DNA of 47,549 bases from Thermodesulfobacteriota bacterium (GTDB lineage: Bacteria > Desulfobacterota > DSM-4660 > Desulfatiglandales > Desulfatiglandaceae): positions 1 to 47,549 of the forward strand of contig JANQDY010000110.1 in NCBI GenBank assembly GCA_028278625.1, read 5' to 3'. Positions 18,628 through 27,084 of this stretch are shown here, one piece after another (positions within the stretch are counted from its first letter, which is position 1; every line of letters starts with the position of its first letter). Both the position numbers and the translations under genes were made by a program. The notes under the pieces are model-generated. The model saw only the letters and a list, made by a program, of their open reading frames with translations, was not told the DNA's origin and ran no database searches.

Positions 18628-19704
18628 TTGATCCATGAAGCCATTCACAAAAACCTGTTAAACTGGTACCGCAAGCACCAGCGCTCCCTGCCGTGGAGAA
18701 CCACAAGCGACCCTTTTGCCATCTGGGTGAGCGAGGTCATGCTCCAGCAGACACAGGTCAAGACGGTCATCCCTTATTACGGCCGTTTCCTCGAAGCTTT
18801 TCCGAATCCCCTGGCCCTGGCAAAGGCCGACCAGCAGGAGGTGTTGAAGCTCTGGGAGGGCCTTGGTTACTATGCCCGAGCCCGCAATCTGCACCGGGCG
18901 GCACAGGAAATCGTGGCCCATCACGGCGGCGTATTGCCCGGGCGTTACACGGTCCTCAAAACCCTGCCGGGCATTGGAAATTACATTGCCGCAGCCGTAT
19001 CAAGCATCGCTTTCGGGGAACCCCGGGCCGTCGTGGACGGAAATGTGAAAAGAGTTCTTTCCCGGTTTCAAATGATCGATGCTCCGGTCAACGACCCCAA
19101 GGCAGCCAAGCGCTTTGAAGAAAGGGCAACGGCATTCCTTGACAGGTCCGACCCCGGTCTTTTCAACCAGGCCATGATGGAACTGGGAGCCCTGGTGTGC
19201 ACCCCGGCACATCCCCAATGCACCACATGCCCCATGGCCCCAGAATGCCGCGCCCTTATGGAAAAGGCCGTGAAACAATACCCGAAACGCATCAAGAAAG
19301 GGAGGATACCGGAACATCACATCGTGGTGGGCATCATCTGGAAAGAGGACAGAGTTCTCATCACGCGGAGGAAGCCCGAGGGCCTGCTGGGCGGTCTCTG
19401 GGAATTTCCGGGGGGCAAAGTCCTGGATGACGAAACACCCATAAAAGGGTGCATTCGGGAGATAAAGGAGGAAGTAAATCTGACGGTGAAACCGGAAGAG
19501 CACATCGCGCGTGTTCACCATGCCTACACCCATTTCAGAATTGTGATGGATGTATTTCGATGCACCTACGTGCACGGCAGGGTCAAATTGAGAGGACCGG
19601 TGGATTTCCGCTGGGTTCGGCTTCGGGAAATGGATAAATACCCTTTTCCGGGCGCCAATCGAAAATTCATTCCTCTGATTAAGCCGCCAATCAAGGGAAA
19701 GTGA
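18628..19704 (+). CDS. mutY: A/G-specific adenine DNA glycosylase
   Basis: A 358-aa MutY that removes adenine mispaired with 8-oxoguanine. Catalytic E36 lies in EVMLQQTQV, the helix-hairpin-helix in LPGIGNYIAAAV (113-124) and the catalytic Asp in VVDGNVKRV (D137). The [4Fe-4S] ligands follow as C-x6-C-x2-C-x5-C (CTPAHPQCTTCPMAPEC). A C-terminal NUDIX-like domain (GGLWEFPGGKV, REIKEEV) recognises 8-oxoG. The only start in frame near the conserved N-terminus is TTG 18628, with no well-placed ribosome site. Its stop overlaps the GTG of the next gene. Confidence 0.94.
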   Translation: MIHEAIHKNLLNWYRKHQRSLPWRTTSDPFAIWVSEVMLQQTQVKTVIPYYGRFLEAFPNPLALAKADQQEVLKLWEGLGYYARARNLHRAAQEIVAHHGGVLPGRYTVLKTLPGIGNYIAAAVSSIAFGEPRAVVDGNVKRVLSRFQMIDAPVNDPKAAKRFEERATAFLDRSDPGLFNQAMMELGALVCTPAHPQCTTCPMAPECRALMEKAVKQYPKRIKKGRIPEHHIVVGIIWKEDRVLITRRKPEGLLGGLWEFPGGKVLDDETPIKGCIREIKEEVNLTVKPEEHIARVHHAYTHFRIVMDVFRCTYVHGRVKLRGPVDFRWVRLREMDKYPFPGANRKFIPLIKPPIKGK

Positions 19705-20150
19705 TAGGGGAGACCAGCATCAAGATGTTTTGCCGGCCCTGCAATATGGAAATCCGGTCCCGCATGGAACACCTGCCCAGGTTGCGCCGTTTTGTTCGCG
19801 ATTTCTGTATGGGTGAAACCGGCTGCGGGCTCCTCACGGAATATGTCTGGGAACTGGAACTGGCCGTTCATGAGGCGGCCAGCAACATTATCAGGCATGC
19901 TTACGAAAACCGCAAAAACCGAAGCATCGCGGTTGAAATCGGCGCCTTTGAAGCGCAAATACGGGTCCGGCTGAGCCACTGGGGAAAACCGTTCACTCAG
20001 CCCCACAAAGCGCCCTCGCCCGTTCTTCACGGCGAAGCCGACTGCGGTTTCGGTCTTTACCTGATAGATCGCTGCGTGGACCGGATTACATACGAACATA
20101 CCCCGGATGGGAAGAACATCGTCTCCCTGATCAAACTTTTAGACCGCTGA
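19701..20150 (+). CDS. RsbW-like serine kinase / anti-sigma factor (HATPase)
   Basis: A 149-aa GHKL ATPase of the RsbW/SpoIIAB type. The N-box is ELAVHEAASNIIRHAY and the glycine motif is CGFGLYLIDRCVDRI. Such proteins bind a sigma factor or response partner and phosphorylate a STAS-domain antagonist on serine. Translation starts at GTG 19701 (AGGG upstream), overlapping the mutY stop as GTGA. The first 20 residues hold two cysteines (FCRPCNME) not typical of the family. The STAS protein follows 22 bp later, which fits a partner-switching pair. No sigma factor or phosphatase is next to them. Confidence 0.86.
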   Translation: MIGETSIKMFCRPCNMEIRSRMEHLPRLRRFVRDFCMGETGCGLLTEYVWELELAVHEAASNIIRHAYENRKNRSIAVEIGAFEAQIRVRLSHWGKPFTQPHKAPSPVLHGEADCGFGLYLIDRCVDRITYEHTPDGKNIVSLIKLLDR

Positions 20151-20172
20151 ACCGGTTGAAGGAGCAAAACAG

Positions 20173-20508
20173 ATGAACTTTAAAATGGAGAAATCAGAAA
20201 ATGCGGTAATCGTTACGCTGCCGGGTGAAAGCTTTGAAGCGGCAACGGTCCCTGCCTTTAATGCGTCCATCGCCCCGGTTATCAAAGAAAACAGCCAGGT
20301 GATATTTGATTTGTCCAATATTCGGTTTCTGGACAGCATGGCCTGCGGCGCACTTCTCGCCTGCCACAGAAGTCTGAAGGATAAGGGTGGCAGGATGGGT
20401 CTTTGCTGCGCTCAGAAACAGGTCAACGCCATTCTTGAATTGATGGGATTTCCGGATCTTTTCGACGTATTCAAAACCAGGGAGAAAGCCCTTAAAGCAT
20501 ACCGGTAA
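20173..20508 (+). CDS. STAS-domain anti-sigma factor antagonist
   Basis: A 111-aa RsbV/SpoIIAA-like protein: VIVTLPGESFEAATVPAF, then VIFDLSNIRFLDSMACGALL, where the serine after FLD is the expected phosphorylation site, and an ILELMGFPDLFDVF end. Unphosphorylated, it would bind the RsbW-like kinase encoded just upstream and release that kinase's target. GGAG lies 10 bases before the ATG. The pair sits at the end of the plus-strand block and converges on the transglycosylase gene. Confidence 0.9.
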   Translation: MNFKMEKSENAVIVTLPGESFEAATVPAFNASIAPVIKENSQVIFDLSNIRFLDSMACGALLACHRSLKDKGGRMGLCCAQKQVNAILELMGFPDLFDVFKTREKALKAYR

Positions 20509-20533
20509 TCATCCGCTATTGGCCAGCCTTGTC

Positions 20534-21649
20534 TCAATCAACCACCGTTTTGTCCGTTTCCAGATAGTCGGCAACCGCCAAAACCGTATTCACGTAGATT
20601 CGGCTGTGGTTGTAATTATAGATGGCCCGGCGCCGTTTTCGTTGGCTCCGCATACTTCCCCGCCACCCGTTTGACATGAGGTAATGGCCCATGCTGAAGA
20701 GGGCGTCTTCCAGTACAAAAAGATCCACGATACCGTCGCCGTTTCCGTCCACGCCATGGCGAAGGGCCTGAGAGGGCATGAACTGCGCAATACCGATGGC
20801 ACCGTAGAAAGATCCTGGGATATTGAAAGGGTCGAGACCCGTTTGTTGCGCATAGATAAGCAGGGATTTTAATTCATTGTAAGCCCATCGGGACTTCTGA
20901 AGGGTCCGCCTTTTGAGCCATCGCACCTCCCGATTGCCGAGGCGCTGACCCTTGAAAGCACTTTTAATGCAACCAAAATCGTCGCACCTTGCCATGCTGG
21001 CCAGGGTCAGAAAGGCGCTCTTCTCACCCAGATAGGTCCCGAGACGGGTTTCGACGGTGAGGATGCCCACGGCAATCTCCGAAGGCACGCCATAATGCCG
21101 CTCCAGGCGCAGCAGGATTTTCCGGTTGGCCGCCAGAAACCGTTTCGCTTCCAGCAAACGCTCTTGGGTCATGATGCTTCGGTAAACGGAGGGGCCGGGT
21201 TTCGGCGGCGGTATTTGAACATTTTTCGGCGCCTTTTGTCGTTCCTTCAGGACCATGGACAGCAGGTCTTCCGAAAACCTGCCGTCAACCGGCAGCCCGC
21301 GGGCCGCCTGGAACCATCGGATGGCCTTTCTTGTTTTGGGCCCCATTTTACCGTCGGCCCCTCCCGGTTTGTACCCCAAATAAGCAAGCCGTTTCTGGAG
21401 TTCCCTCACCTTGGGATCGCCGAACTTGGTCTTGTACAGGGTCTTCATCTTAACGGCCATGATGGACGGATCAAACTGCAATTGGGGATGATCAAACTGC
21501 CGGTGCAGCCACGCTTCTGAAAACCCGTCCCCGGCCAGCCGCTTGACCAGCGCATCCCAATTTGCGGCACCCGCCATGGGCAACTGGAAGAAGATGATCA
21601 ATAGGGCCAGGACCGGACCGAACGTCAATGCGGGTCTTCCGCTTTTCAT
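20534..21649 (-). CDS. MltB-type lytic murein transglycosylase with peptidoglycan-binding domain
   Basis: A 371-aa exported wall-cleaving enzyme. The signal peptide covers about residues 1-28. The order then is a short family N-terminus, a PG_binding_1 domain at 77-135 (VRELQKRLAYLGYKPGGADGK), and the catalytic domain with acid E200 in GILTVETRLGTYLG, a GAIGIAQFMPSQ substrate loop and YNHSRIYVNTVL at the end. These enzymes cleave glycan strands to 1,6-anhydromuropeptides. The position of the binding domain, before the catalytic part, is less usual. The start is ATG 21649, with GAGG upstream; the frame extends further but without family resemblance. An LxxC lipobox is absent, so the protein is likely periplasmic and soluble. 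Confidence 0.9.
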   Translation of the reverse strand: MKSGRPALTFGPVLALLIIFFQLPMAGAANWDALVKRLAGDGFSEAWLHRQFDHPQLQFDPSIMAVKMKTLYKTKFGDPKVRELQKRLAYLGYKPGGADGKMGPKTRKAIRWFQAARGLPVDGRFSEDLLSMVLKERQKAPKNVQIPPPKPGPSVYRSIMTQERLLEAKRFLAANRKILLRLERHYGVPSEIAVGILTVETRLGTYLGEKSAFLTLASMARCDDFGCIKSAFKGQRLGNREVRWLKRRTLQKSRWAYNELKSLLIYAQQTGLDPFNIPGSFYGAIGIAQFMPSQALRHGVDGNGDGIVDLFVLEDALFSMGHYLMSNGWRGSMRSQRKRRRAIYNYNHSRIYVNTVLAVADYLETDKTVVD

Positions 21650-21656
21650 GGCCTCC

Positions 21657-21989
21657 TCAGGAAAGCAGGATTTCCAGGGACTTTGAAAGGGCCGGGAGGT
21701 CTTTTTCCATCCGCTCCCATATCCAATCCCGGTCGATTTCCCAATAGGTGTGAACAACCTGTTGCTTCATCCGGATGACCTGATCCCAGGGGACGGGTTC
21801 GCAGGCGTTCTGGCATTCACCGGATACCCTGGATGCGGCAAACCCGATCATCTCAAGATACTTCAACAGTGAAAGGGTCAATTGTTTGTCCCCGTCCAGA
21901 TCCTCCCTGGTCCGATTCCGAACCAGCGCCAAAGCTTCCTTTGTGTTTTCCAGCATATTGTTCAGGTACCTGCGATCGGTCTCTTTCAT
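21657..21989 (-). CDS. HepT-like HEPN-domain protein (DUF86)
   Basis: A 110-aa all-helical protein matching DUF86/HepT, the RNase toxin half of HEPN-MNT modules. The C-terminal block PWDQVIRMKQQVVHTYWEID, then IWERMEKDLPALSKSLE, is the family hallmark. In typical members the active site reads R-x4-H-x-Y; here the position of that Arg is K75, followed by H80 and Y82, while R73 gives an R-x6-H spacing. GGAGGGG precedes ATG 21989. The gene upstream, transcribed the same way, is a GrpB-family nucleotidyltransferase and not the usual MntA. Whether it is an active toxin is uncertain because of the lysine. Confidence 0.82.
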   Translation of the reverse strand: MKETDRRYLNNMLENTKEALALVRNRTREDLDGDKQLTLSLLKYLEMIGFAASRVSGECQNACEPVPWDQVIRMKQQVVHTYWEIDRDWIWERMEKDLPALSKSLEILLS

Positions 21990-22083
21990 TTTTGCCCCTC
22001 CTTCCGCTATCTTCGGTTGAAGCCTTTCATCCCGTGAGCCATCACCATAGCATCCTACCAACCGGGGGTATGGGGATCAAGGT

Positions 22084-22629
22084 TTATTCATCATAATCGG
22101 CACCCAGTATCCGTCGAATAACGGATCGCTTCATTTCCACATAATCATCCGTGTCGGTTATGCCTTCCGATATGATCCGCTTCTTCACCGCCATATATTC
22201 GGACCGCAACAAAACATCATCGCGCAAGCGGTCACGAAAGATACGAAAACGGACCGCCTCGCGGGCGTTTTCACGAATCACATGGACGTAAACCAGAAAG
22301 GATTTTCCATCGTAATCATACGTGCCCATCATTACGGGCCGTTCATCGGGAAACCTGTTCCTGAATTCCCTGCCCTGCCGTTGAAATCCCAATTTGGAGA
22401 GGACCCCAACCGCAACATCCGGGTGATCCGTCGGATAGAGTGCTATCAGATCTATGACTCCCTTGCCGGCACATCCGGGGATCGCCGTGCTGCCGATGTG
22501 CTCGATGGTCACTTCCGAATTGTGGGCTTCGATGATTCCTTTTAATCGCCCGGCCACTTCCGGGGCTCTGGGATCGTACGGATGAAATGCGGCTTTTGGT
22601 TTCTTATAGGGCCCGATGATCTTTTCCAT
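22084..22629 (-). CDS. GrpB family protein (nucleotidyltransferase fold, UPF0157)
   Basis: A 181-aa GrpB-domain protein. Its core motif EHIGSTAIPG followed by GVIDLIALYP is the Gly-Ser and Asp pattern of the nucleotidyltransferase superfamily. The remainder (VYVHVIRENA, FRDRLRDDVLLRSEYMAVKK) is typical of GrpB proteins. The biochemical role of the family is poorly known. ATG 22629 has GGAGG upstream; a TTG one codon earlier is unlikely. It precedes the HepT-like gene on the same strand with a 94-bp gap, so the two could form one unit. Confidence 0.85.
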   Translation of the reverse strand: MEKIIGPYKKPKAAFHPYDPRAPEVAGRLKGIIEAHNSEVTIEHIGSTAIPGCAGKGVIDLIALYPTDHPDVAVGVLSKLGFQRQGREFRNRFPDERPVMMGTYDYDGKSFLVYVHVIRENAREAVRFRIFRDRLRDDVLLRSEYMAVKKRIISEGITDTDDYVEMKRSVIRRILGADYDE

Positions 22630-22768
22630 CAATCCTCCCCAGGATCCATTCCCGGAATGATCCCGGCCGGCTCACGGAAAACGGACCGCCATACCAATGA
22701 TATTCTTTAATAAAAGCAATGAGGGAAGCGGCACGCGGTTCTTGGAAAAAAACCCGCAATTCATGGGA

Positions 22769-23269
22769 TCACGGGTTGATCTTCTTGTTCACCAATGCGG
22801 CGTACTTTTTGGCCTTCATCATGAATTCCGACAGGGTGATGGCATCCTCCTGTCCCATGAGGGCCGCCCCGCCAAAGGTCTTGGGACCTCTCACACTGAC
22901 CTTGAAATCCCTGCCTCTTTTGGAGGTGAAATAGACCTTGTAATCGCCGGCGGGAACCATGTCTTCCGACTTTGAATCCTGGCTGTTTGACTGTTTGTCG
23001 TAGTATTCATTGGCCTTTTTCATGACCGCACCGATCATCTCTGCTTGCGAAGGGGTGGCGGATATACGACCGAGGGCGCCTCCGGGGCTGCGCAGCACGA
23101 CCTGCAGGGTCTTCTGGGTCTTCTCGATATCCATCACCACATCCCCTGACTTCGCCACATGCCATATGAAGATGTAATCCTCGATTTTGGGTTCCCCCGC
23201 ACTGACTGGCGTAACAACCATTGCCAAGAAAAAGACAGCGATGACCATCAGCAAAACTCTTCTGTTCAT
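22769..23269 (-). CDS. Exported protein of unknown function
   Basis: A 166-aa protein with a clear signal peptide (MNRRVLLMVIAVFFLAMVVTPVSA) and a mature part of mixed strands and helices. I do not recognise a family. Features are a WHVAKSGDVVMDI stretch, a serine-rich linker (KQSNSQDSKSED), a VRGPKTFGGAALMG turn and a lysine-rich C-terminal helix. No cysteine is in the mature part, so it is not a lipoprotein. GGAGGA precedes the ATG. It appears monocistronic, with about 214 bp of non-coding sequence upstream. Confidence 0.75.
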   Translation of the reverse strand: MNRRVLLMVIAVFFLAMVVTPVSAGEPKIEDYIFIWHVAKSGDVVMDIEKTQKTLQVVLRSPGGALGRISATPSQAEMIGAVMKKANEYYDKQSNSQDSKSEDMVPAGDYKVYFTSKRGRDFKVSVRGPKTFGGAALMGQEDAITLSEFMMKAKKYAALVNKKINP

Positions 23270-23483
23270 GACACAATCCTCCTCCCTTTGGTGAAATACT
23301 GATTGTTAACCTACCTGATTGGAGCGTGCGACTCCCCTCTGTTAAAGGTTTGTTCATTTGAATCATTTTTGTAATATCATTTCATACCGCGATCCAAGGT
23401 ATCAGTTTAATTCTGTTTCTTATCCATGTCAACAGCCCCTCGAAACGGATTACGGTCTCACAATTCGCGGGCACCTCACTGAA

Positions 23484-24257
23484 TCATTGATCCAGCAGCT
23501 GGATCATCTCTTCATGGATCAACGGGGTGCAGGCGATAATGCTCTCCCGGTACGGCGTATAAGGCTCCCCGCGGCAGGTGCTCAATTGCCCGCCCGCTTC
23601 CTTCACGATGACCACTCCGGCCGCCGCATCCCAGGGCTTCAGGCCTTCTTCCCAAAGACCGTCCAGACGCCCCGCGGCCACATAGCACAGATCAAGTGCC
23701 GCGGCTCCCGCCCGTCGAACGCCCCTAGAGGCCATGGACATGACCCTGTACCATTCAAACAGCCGGTTCCCTCCCCTTTCCAGATCATAGGGGAAGCCGG
23801 TGGCCAGTAGCGAGTCCTTCAGTTTTTCCGCATGGGAGACATGAATGGGGTTGCCGTTCAGCAGAGCCCCCGTCCCCCTTCGCGCCTCAAAGAATTCGTC
23901 CATGGCAGGGTTATAAACAACACCCAGAACCACCTCGTTTTCCACTTCAAGGCCGATGGAAACAGCAAAAAAAGGATATCCGTGGGTGAAATTGGTTGTT
24001 CCGTCAAGGGGATCGATGATCCAGGTCCTGGCGGAAGAGCCACCCAAGCCTCCCGCCTCCTCAGACAGAATATTGTCCTTGGGGAAATAATGGTGCAGCA
24101 TTTCCATGACTATTTTTTCAGCTGCCAGATCTGCTTCCGTTACCAGATCTGTCTCTCCCTTTTTGCGGATCTGTTGAACATTTCCGAATTTGTGTTTCAG
24201 CATATCACCCGCGGATCTTGCCGCGCGGCCCGCTATTTCCTGTTCATTTTCATACAT
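23484..24257 (-). CDS. suhB: Inositol-1-monophosphatase family protein (SuhB-like)
   Basis: A 257-aa metal-dependent phosphatase. All family motifs are seen: the EEAGG metal site, WIIDPLDGTTNFTHG (metal binding and catalysis), and WDAAAGVVIVKEAGG near the end. It would dephosphorylate inositol monophosphate or related sugar phosphates; bacterial SuhB also acts in rRNA transcription antitermination. I place the start at ATG 24257, with AGGTG upstream; ATG 24263 is equally possible, and the longer frame to 24326 has no homology. Confidence 0.92.
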   Translation of the reverse strand: MYENEQEIAGRAARSAGDMLKHKFGNVQQIRKKGETDLVTEADLAAEKIVMEMLHHYFPKDNILSEEAGGLGGSSARTWIIDPLDGTTNFTHGYPFFAVSIGLEVENEVVLGVVYNPAMDEFFEARRGTGALLNGNPIHVSHAEKLKDSLLATGFPYDLERGGNRLFEWYRVMSMASRGVRRAGAAALDLCYVAAGRLDGLWEEGLKPWDAAAGVVIVKEAGGQLSTCRGEPYTPYRESIIACTPLIHEEMIQLLDQ

Positions 24258-24427
24258 GGTCATCACCTGTTTTTGCTGTACGCCCTCCTTTTTTGGGCCG
24301 GACCGGAGGAAAAGCCCATGCACCATTGAAAGAGCGTATCACATGTCAGATGGGACCGCAAATGCCGCGTGCTGATTGTTTCCGGGCATCAAAAGGGTTA
24401 TGGGTCTTTCAGCCATTCCAGGAAATG

Positions 24428-25384
24428 CTACGGTTCTTTGGTATCATTCAGAAACGCTTCGATAATGCGCGTGGCCGACTTCGGCTGATCCTCCTGAACA
24501 AAATGCCCGCAATTGGGAATCGTGTGCATTGTGGATCCGGGAATATCCTGATGGATGCGTTGCCCGAGATGAATAGGAAGATACTTGTCATCTTCTCCCC
24601 AGATAATGAGCGTGGGCTTGTCAACGGTTCCGAGGTTCTTTTCTATAAATGCAATCTCTTCTGAATAATCGGCTCGAAGGGTTCCGAGCATTGACCGGCC
24701 TATTTTGTCGGTGTCTCCGTCGGGGCTGTAATAAATCCGAACCAATTCGTCCGTAATCTTGGTTTTGTCAGCGACCCCCATTTCCAGGCCGGACCTGGCA
24801 ACCGATTGTCCTGAAAGCGCCATGATGATTTCGCCGATCGGCCAAATTCCGGCAATCTTCATGGAAAAAGGTAACGGCGGCAAATCATTGTGAAGAAAGG
24901 TGTCAAGAATGATCAGCCTTCGGTACTTTTCCGGACGCAGAAGGGCATAGGTAAGCACAACAGGGCCACCGTAGTCATGACACACCAGTGTCGCCCGTTC
25001 AATTTCCAAAGCTGTCATAAAGGACTCAAAAATCCGTGCGTAATTGGAAATCGAATAATCCCCGCCTAAGGGTGCATCCGAAAGGCCGAAACCGGGCAAA
25101 TCGAGAGCGATGATCCTTCCGTGAGCCGCCAGTTCCCGGATCATATTTCGCCAGAGAAATGATGATGTGGGGATCCCGTGAACCAAAACCAGGGGGTCCC
25201 CTTCCCCCATATCGAGATAATTTATGTTCATCCCCTGGAGTGACATCTGTTTCACGGGCATCCGTTCCATGGGTTGCGCTATCTCCTCCCGGGTGCCACA
25301 GCCCGCAAACGCCAGAAAAACAGCAAAAGCGCAGGTTTGAAAAATAAATCCCGTTGAAAGCAATTGTGTCAATCGATGATCCAT
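24428..25384 (-). CDS. Alpha/beta hydrolase lipoprotein, haloalkane dehalogenase/epoxide hydrolase-like
   Basis: A 318-aa hydrolase with an unusual export signal: a hydrophobic stretch ending in AFAGC, a lipobox with C29 as the lipidated residue. The hydrolase domain has an oxyanion motif HGIPTSSFLWRN, an aspartate nucleophile in VCHDYGGPVVL, a second acid in WGEDDKYLP and the catalytic His in CGHFVQED. An Asp nucleophile (HDxG) and this oxyanion motif are features of haloalkane dehalogenases and epoxide hydrolases, not of esterases. Such enzymes are usually cytoplasmic, so a membrane-anchored form is odd. GGAGG precedes ATG 25384. Substrate unknown. Confidence 0.85.
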   Translation of the reverse strand: MDHRLTQLLSTGFIFQTCAFAVFLAFAGCGTREEIAQPMERMPVKQMSLQGMNINYLDMGEGDPLVLVHGIPTSSFLWRNMIRELAAHGRIIALDLPGFGLSDAPLGGDYSISNYARIFESFMTALEIERATLVCHDYGGPVVLTYALLRPEKYRRLIILDTFLHNDLPPLPFSMKIAGIWPIGEIIMALSGQSVARSGLEMGVADKTKITDELVRIYYSPDGDTDKIGRSMLGTLRADYSEEIAFIEKNLGTVDKPTLIIWGEDDKYLPIHLGQRIHQDIPGSTMHTIPNCGHFVQEDQPKSATRIIEAFLNDTKEP

Positions 25385-25727
25385 ATGGTTATCCTCCAAT
25401 AACTGAATTGTTTTTTCCGCTTCGGTGAACTCCCCCCAAGCCGTTCCGGTAAATCCATGGATTCATAAAAAAGATGATCCAAGGACCCTTTTCCATCCCC
25501 TAATAATATATACCGCCATGAAATGGGATCGTGACACGATAACCTCGTTTTTTTCGAGGAAACCCTCGCCAGGACCGGCCCCAGCCAATACGGTAAACTC
25601 GAAAAGCCTAAGAATATTCTTATCCTATCCCCAGAGAACATTTCCATGGGGGATACCGGCGATCGTTTGATGACCACACGGTATATGGGTAAATTTCGTG
25701 CTCTGCGTCAGAAAGCCGGAGAGAGGC
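25385..25727. other. Non-coding gap with small palindromes
   Basis: About 340 bases without a recognisable gene. It contains a 13-bp palindrome centred on 25534 (ATCGTG, one base, CACGAT) and, next to it, a small hairpin CCTCG-T7-CGAGG at 25543-25559. These lie downstream of the ferritin-like gene and upstream of the hydrolase gene, both minus strand, so they may act as a terminator or an operator. No clear promoter consensus is visible. Confidence 0.4.
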
Positions 25728-26228
25728 TCATCGGTGAGGAGTTTGAGGAAAAGTAGGGAGTTGGACGTTCCCTTTATGGAGGAATTCGGACAGAATGTCA
25801 GCATGCCGGTTCTCCTCCTGAATGATTTGGGTCAATTTGGCAAGGGCATCATCTTTTTGCAGGAAAGATGCGATCATTTCATAAAAAATGACCGTGTCTT
25901 TTTCAAAATCCAGGGCAATCCTCAGGACTTCCTTTAGATCGCCTATTTCAGGAAGCGCCTTTTCTTTGAGGGAAAAGGTCTGGTCTCCCACGATCTCCAT
26001 GAGCAAAGCCCGGCCCATCTCTCCCACTTCAGGATCCACGGGCGCTTCCTTGAGGGTATCCTTCAGGTCGGAAAACCACCGAACGTGTTCGCGCTCTTCA
26101 TCGGCCAGCCACCCAAGCAATGAAACAATGGAAGGATCTGAAACCTTTTCCGATGCATCGCGGTAGACCTTTTCGCCGTTTTCTTCTATTCGGATGGCGA
26201 TTTCGATGATCTCCATCATGGTGAACAT
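25728..26228 (-). CDS. Rubrerythrin-like ferritin-family diiron protein
   Basis: A 166-aa four-helix ferritin-like protein. Diiron ligands can be read as E in IRIEENGEKVYRDA, EExxH in ADEEREHVRWF, E in FEKDTVIFYEM and EExxH in EENRHADIL. There is no C-terminal rubredoxin domain, so it is the short type. Such proteins reduce peroxide or store iron in anaerobes. ATG 26228 has GAGGAG upstream. It stands alone between two uncharacterised regions. Confidence 0.85.
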   Translation of the reverse strand: MFTMMEIIEIAIRIEENGEKVYRDASEKVSDPSIVSLLGWLADEEREHVRWFSDLKDTLKEAPVDPEVGEMGRALLMEIVGDQTFSLKEKALPEIGDLKEVLRIALDFEKDTVIFYEMIASFLQKDDALAKLTQIIQEENRHADILSEFLHKGNVQLPTFPQTPHR

Positions 26229-26310
26229 AGCGCTCTCCTCAACAAATAGGCTCGACGGTCTCTGTTTGGAAACACCATAAACTGTCTCCGTGTTCAGCAA
26301 ATGACATATA

Positions 26311-26730
26311 TCAGGCATTCGGAAAATTCAATACCTCAAGAAAAATTTCCGCCAGCTCCGTTTTGAAACGACACTCTATGGTACCCTTCCGGTCCTCATG
26401 AAAGTCCGCCGCACTGAACTTCACCAGGAAATTATTCTTCCTTGGCACCGATAGGGCAAGCAGGCCCAATTGATCACTCTCCAACGGCAGGTTGACCAAC
26501 GGCTTTGAAAAGGCAAAGGCTGCAAATCTTCGATTGGTTATCACCAAAGATCCAACAATGCCTGATTTCCTGTAATTGTAGATCCGCCCGGGCGCCCGGA
26601 ACTTCCGATAGGTCATTGAACCCCACACACCTTGATCTTCAAGGATGATCCCCTCACTTTCGAGAATCGGTATCATTGCCTTTGGGAGCTTCCCAAAGCC
26701 GAAGAGTCTGTAGAAAATGCTTTTTCCCAT
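26311..26730 (-). CDS. Conserved protein of unknown function
   Basis: A 139-aa protein, probably cytoplasmic, with alternating strands: GIILEDQGVWGSMTYRKF, then SGIVGSLVITNRRFAAFAF, and an ECRFKTELAEIFLEVL helix. It reminds me of small conserved hypotheticals with a beta-rich, PH-like look, but I cannot name a family. No signal peptide or membrane segment. I start at ATG 26730 (GAGG about 10 bases upstream); the frame is open to 26856 but that part is low-complexity. A perfect TTGACA lies upstream at 26911-26916 (minus strand), but no good -10 follows it. Confidence 0.6.
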   Translation of the reverse strand: MGKSIFYRLFGFGKLPKAMIPILESEGIILEDQGVWGSMTYRKFRAPGRIYNYRKSGIVGSLVITNRRFAAFAFSKPLVNLPLESDQLGLLALSVPRKNNFLVKFSAADFHEDRKGTIECRFKTELAEIFLEVLNFPNA

Positions 26731-27084
26731 TTTCAGACGTCCTCTTTCCAAGTATATCCAATCAGTTGTGGAGATGCCAGTGAGATGATACGGATCAACG
26801 GATCCCGCCGCCTCACCGGTTTTCCTATTCTCCACGGGTTCGCCGGTTTTCCGCACAAATCATAACGGTTCATACAATCACCGTTTCCCAGTAATTAATT
26901 AGTCCACAAATGTCAAGCGCTATAAAAAAATAGTAGTGATTTTATGCTAATGCAGCAAATCCCAAGATGTTGTTTTGAAATGGAGATTTTCTTTTTAGAT
27001 GGAGGGCGATTTTTGGGTGAGCTATCTTTTGGAAAACAACCCCTAACCCGCACCGCTTATCACAAACACGTCTTCACCCATGGC

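Noticed and set aside
26905..26940. Promoter from a perfect TTGACA upstream of the unknown gene at 26311
   Set aside because: No acceptable -10 at 16-18 bp; not strong enough to list.
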